Assembly: GCA_029865285.1 (NCBI GenBank)
Contig: JAOUHE010000119.1
Location: forward strand, 1 to 5,305
Source: Chloroflexota bacterium
GTDB taxonomy: Bacteria > Chloroflexota > Limnocylindria > QHBO01
Direction of reading: 5' to 3'
Length of the DNA stretch: 5,305 bases
A program made the translations under genes and the position numbers. Under the pieces are notes generated by a model. That model saw only the letters and a list, made by a program, of their open reading frames with translations. It searched no databases and was not told where the DNA came from. Shown here piece by piece: positions 4,363 through 5,305 of this stretch (the stretch's first letter is position 1; every line of letters begins with the position of its first letter).

Positions 4363-5305
4363 ATGAGCAGCCGAACGGCCCGTATCGGTGTGATCGTCGG
4401 GATGGCGGCCGTTCTGGTCACCGCGGCACGGCCGGGATCCGTGGCAGGCTTCAGCGGCTTCGGTGCGCAGAGTGCCGATTCCACCTACGGCGTCGAGATG
4501 GTCTTCGACGTTTCGCTTCCCGGAGGGGCGCCGGATCGACTTGAACTGCTGCTCCGCTTCACCGGATCCGATGATGCTTTCGTTGCCCCGGTGACCGCGA
4601 CCGGGACATCGGCGCGCTACCGGTGGGACGCGGCTGCGCGATCGGTCACGCCGAATACCCGCGTCGACTATCGATGGCGTGCCACCGATGGCGGCCGCGT
4701 GACGCTGAGTCCACAGCGGACGCTGCTCTACGACGACGACCGACCCGGCCTCAACTGGCGGACGGTGCAGTTCGGCGATGCGACCGTGCACTGGTACGGA
4801 AACGCCGAGAGTACGGCGCGCCGATTCGGCGAGATCTCGTCCGACGCCGCCGCGCGCGCGGAGGAGCTCCTCGGCCACGATCTCGCAGGCCCGGTCGACA
4901 TCTTCGTTTACCAATCGCGCGACGACTTCTTCGGCGCCCTCGGTCCGGGAGCTCGCGAATGGACTGGCGCCGCGACCTACCCGTGGCTGCGCACCATCTT
5001 CATGTGGCTCGGCGGGGGTTCGACATCGTTCCTCGAAACCACGATCACCCACGAGGTGACCCACGTCGTCTTCCAGGACGCGACCGACAACCCGTTCCAC
5101 GAGCCGGCGAAATGGTTCAACGAAGGACTCGCGACCTGGTCCGAGCTGGAAACGGCGGCCGCGGAACGGGTGGTGGTGGCGTCGGCGGCTTCAGGTGGTC
5201 TGCTTGCGTTCGGTGCGATTCGTGAATCGTTCCCGATTGGGGATGCCGCGGCGCGTCTCTCGTACGCGCAGGGCGCGACCATGGTCCAGATGATCATCGA
5301 TCAGT
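4363..5305 (+). CDS. Secreted zinc metallopeptidase of the peptidase MA (gluzincin) type, C-terminus cut by window edge
   Basis: My translation gives 314 residues before the window ends. An N-terminal hydrophobic stretch (about 7-22) after Arg4 and Arg7 looks like a signal peptide, with cleavage probably near residue 29. Residues about 40-125 form a beta-rich domain (EMVFDVSLPGG, LELLLRF, RYRWDA, RVDYRWRATDGG, RTLLYDDDRPGLNWRTVQ). It is followed by HWYGN and a helical region, the arrangement I recall from Chloroflexota peptidase MA proteins. The catalytic site is clear: THEVTHVVF carries HExxH, with His230 and His234 as zinc ligands and Glu231 as the catalytic base. WFNEGLATWSE supplies Glu254 as third ligand 20 residues later. 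SYAQGATMVQMIID (300-313) matches the helix that usually follows in this family. The gene starts 7 bases after the binding-protein stop, so the two are probably one operon. The substrate is unknown; the pairing suggests extracellular protein or peptide breakdown feeding uptake. The protein has no cysteine in the part seen. Confidence 0.9.
   Translation, partial: MSSRTARIGVIVGMAAVLVTAARPGSVAGFSGFGAQSADSTYGVEMVFDVSLPGGAPDRLELLLRFTGSDDAFVAPVTATGTSARYRWDAAARSVTPNTRVDYRWRATDGGRVTLSPQRTLLYDDDRPGLNWRTVQFGDATVHWYGNAESTARRFGEISSDAAARAEELLGHDLAGPVDIFVYQSRDDFFGALGPGAREWTGAATYPWLRTIFMWLGGGSTSFLETTITHEVTHVVFQDATDNPFHEPAKWFNEGLATWSELETAAAERVVVASAASGGLLAFGAIRESFPIGDAAARLSYAQGATMVQMIIDQ

Noticed and set aside
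4048..5100. Open frame of 350 codons on the minus strand
   Set aside because: It is antisense to the end of the binding-protein gene and to the peptidase gene with its intact HExxH site. The Arg-rich, low-order translation shows no recognisable feature.

Overview
The window is GC-rich, gene-dense DNA from a chromosome-like region of a free-living bacterium. It holds six protein genes in two divergent, tightly packed blocks. The best taxonomic guess is Chloroflexota (for example a Thermomicrobia-like lineage). This rests on the GC content, on a secreted gluzincin with an N-terminal beta-rich domain of a type I recall from that phylum, and on the style of the cupredoxin and membrane protein. 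It is an inference from protein style, and an actinobacterial origin is not excluded. I saw no RNA gene, CRISPR array, insertion sequence or phage gene.

Left block, minus strand, read from 2765 down to 1. The order is a cytoplasmic helical protein of unknown function (2765-2229), a small cupredoxin-like lipoprotein (2167-1766), a large polytopic membrane protein (1776-226) and the start of ccdA (205 to the window edge). The cupredoxin and membrane-protein genes overlap by 11 bases, and ccdA starts 20 bases after the membrane protein stops, so the last three genes look like one translationally coupled unit. The lipoprotein is histidine-rich. The membrane protein has a possible mature N-terminal histidine outside the cell and all six of its cysteines packed into one 19-residue stretch predicted to lie in the cytoplasm. 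CcdA carries reducing equivalents across the membrane. Together they suggest a metal (probably copper) and thiol-redox module at the cell surface; this is inference.

Right block, plus strand, from 2787 to the window edge. A family 5 (oligopeptide-type) ABC substrate-binding protein (2787-4355) is followed after 7 bases by a secreted HExxH metallopeptidase of the peptidase MA type (4363 onward, cut by the window). No permease or ATPase gene is in view. A perfect stem closed by a C(UUCG)G loop sits at the 3' end of the binding-protein gene, just before the ribosome binding site of the peptidase gene.

The two blocks are separated by only 21 bases (2766-2786). That gap contains a near-symmetric TATACTA/TAGTATA element exactly 8 bases from each start codon. 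It looks like one shared -10 region firing in both directions onto leaderless or nearly leaderless messages, and it is the most unusual regulatory feature here. No stretch over 300 bases lacks a gene.
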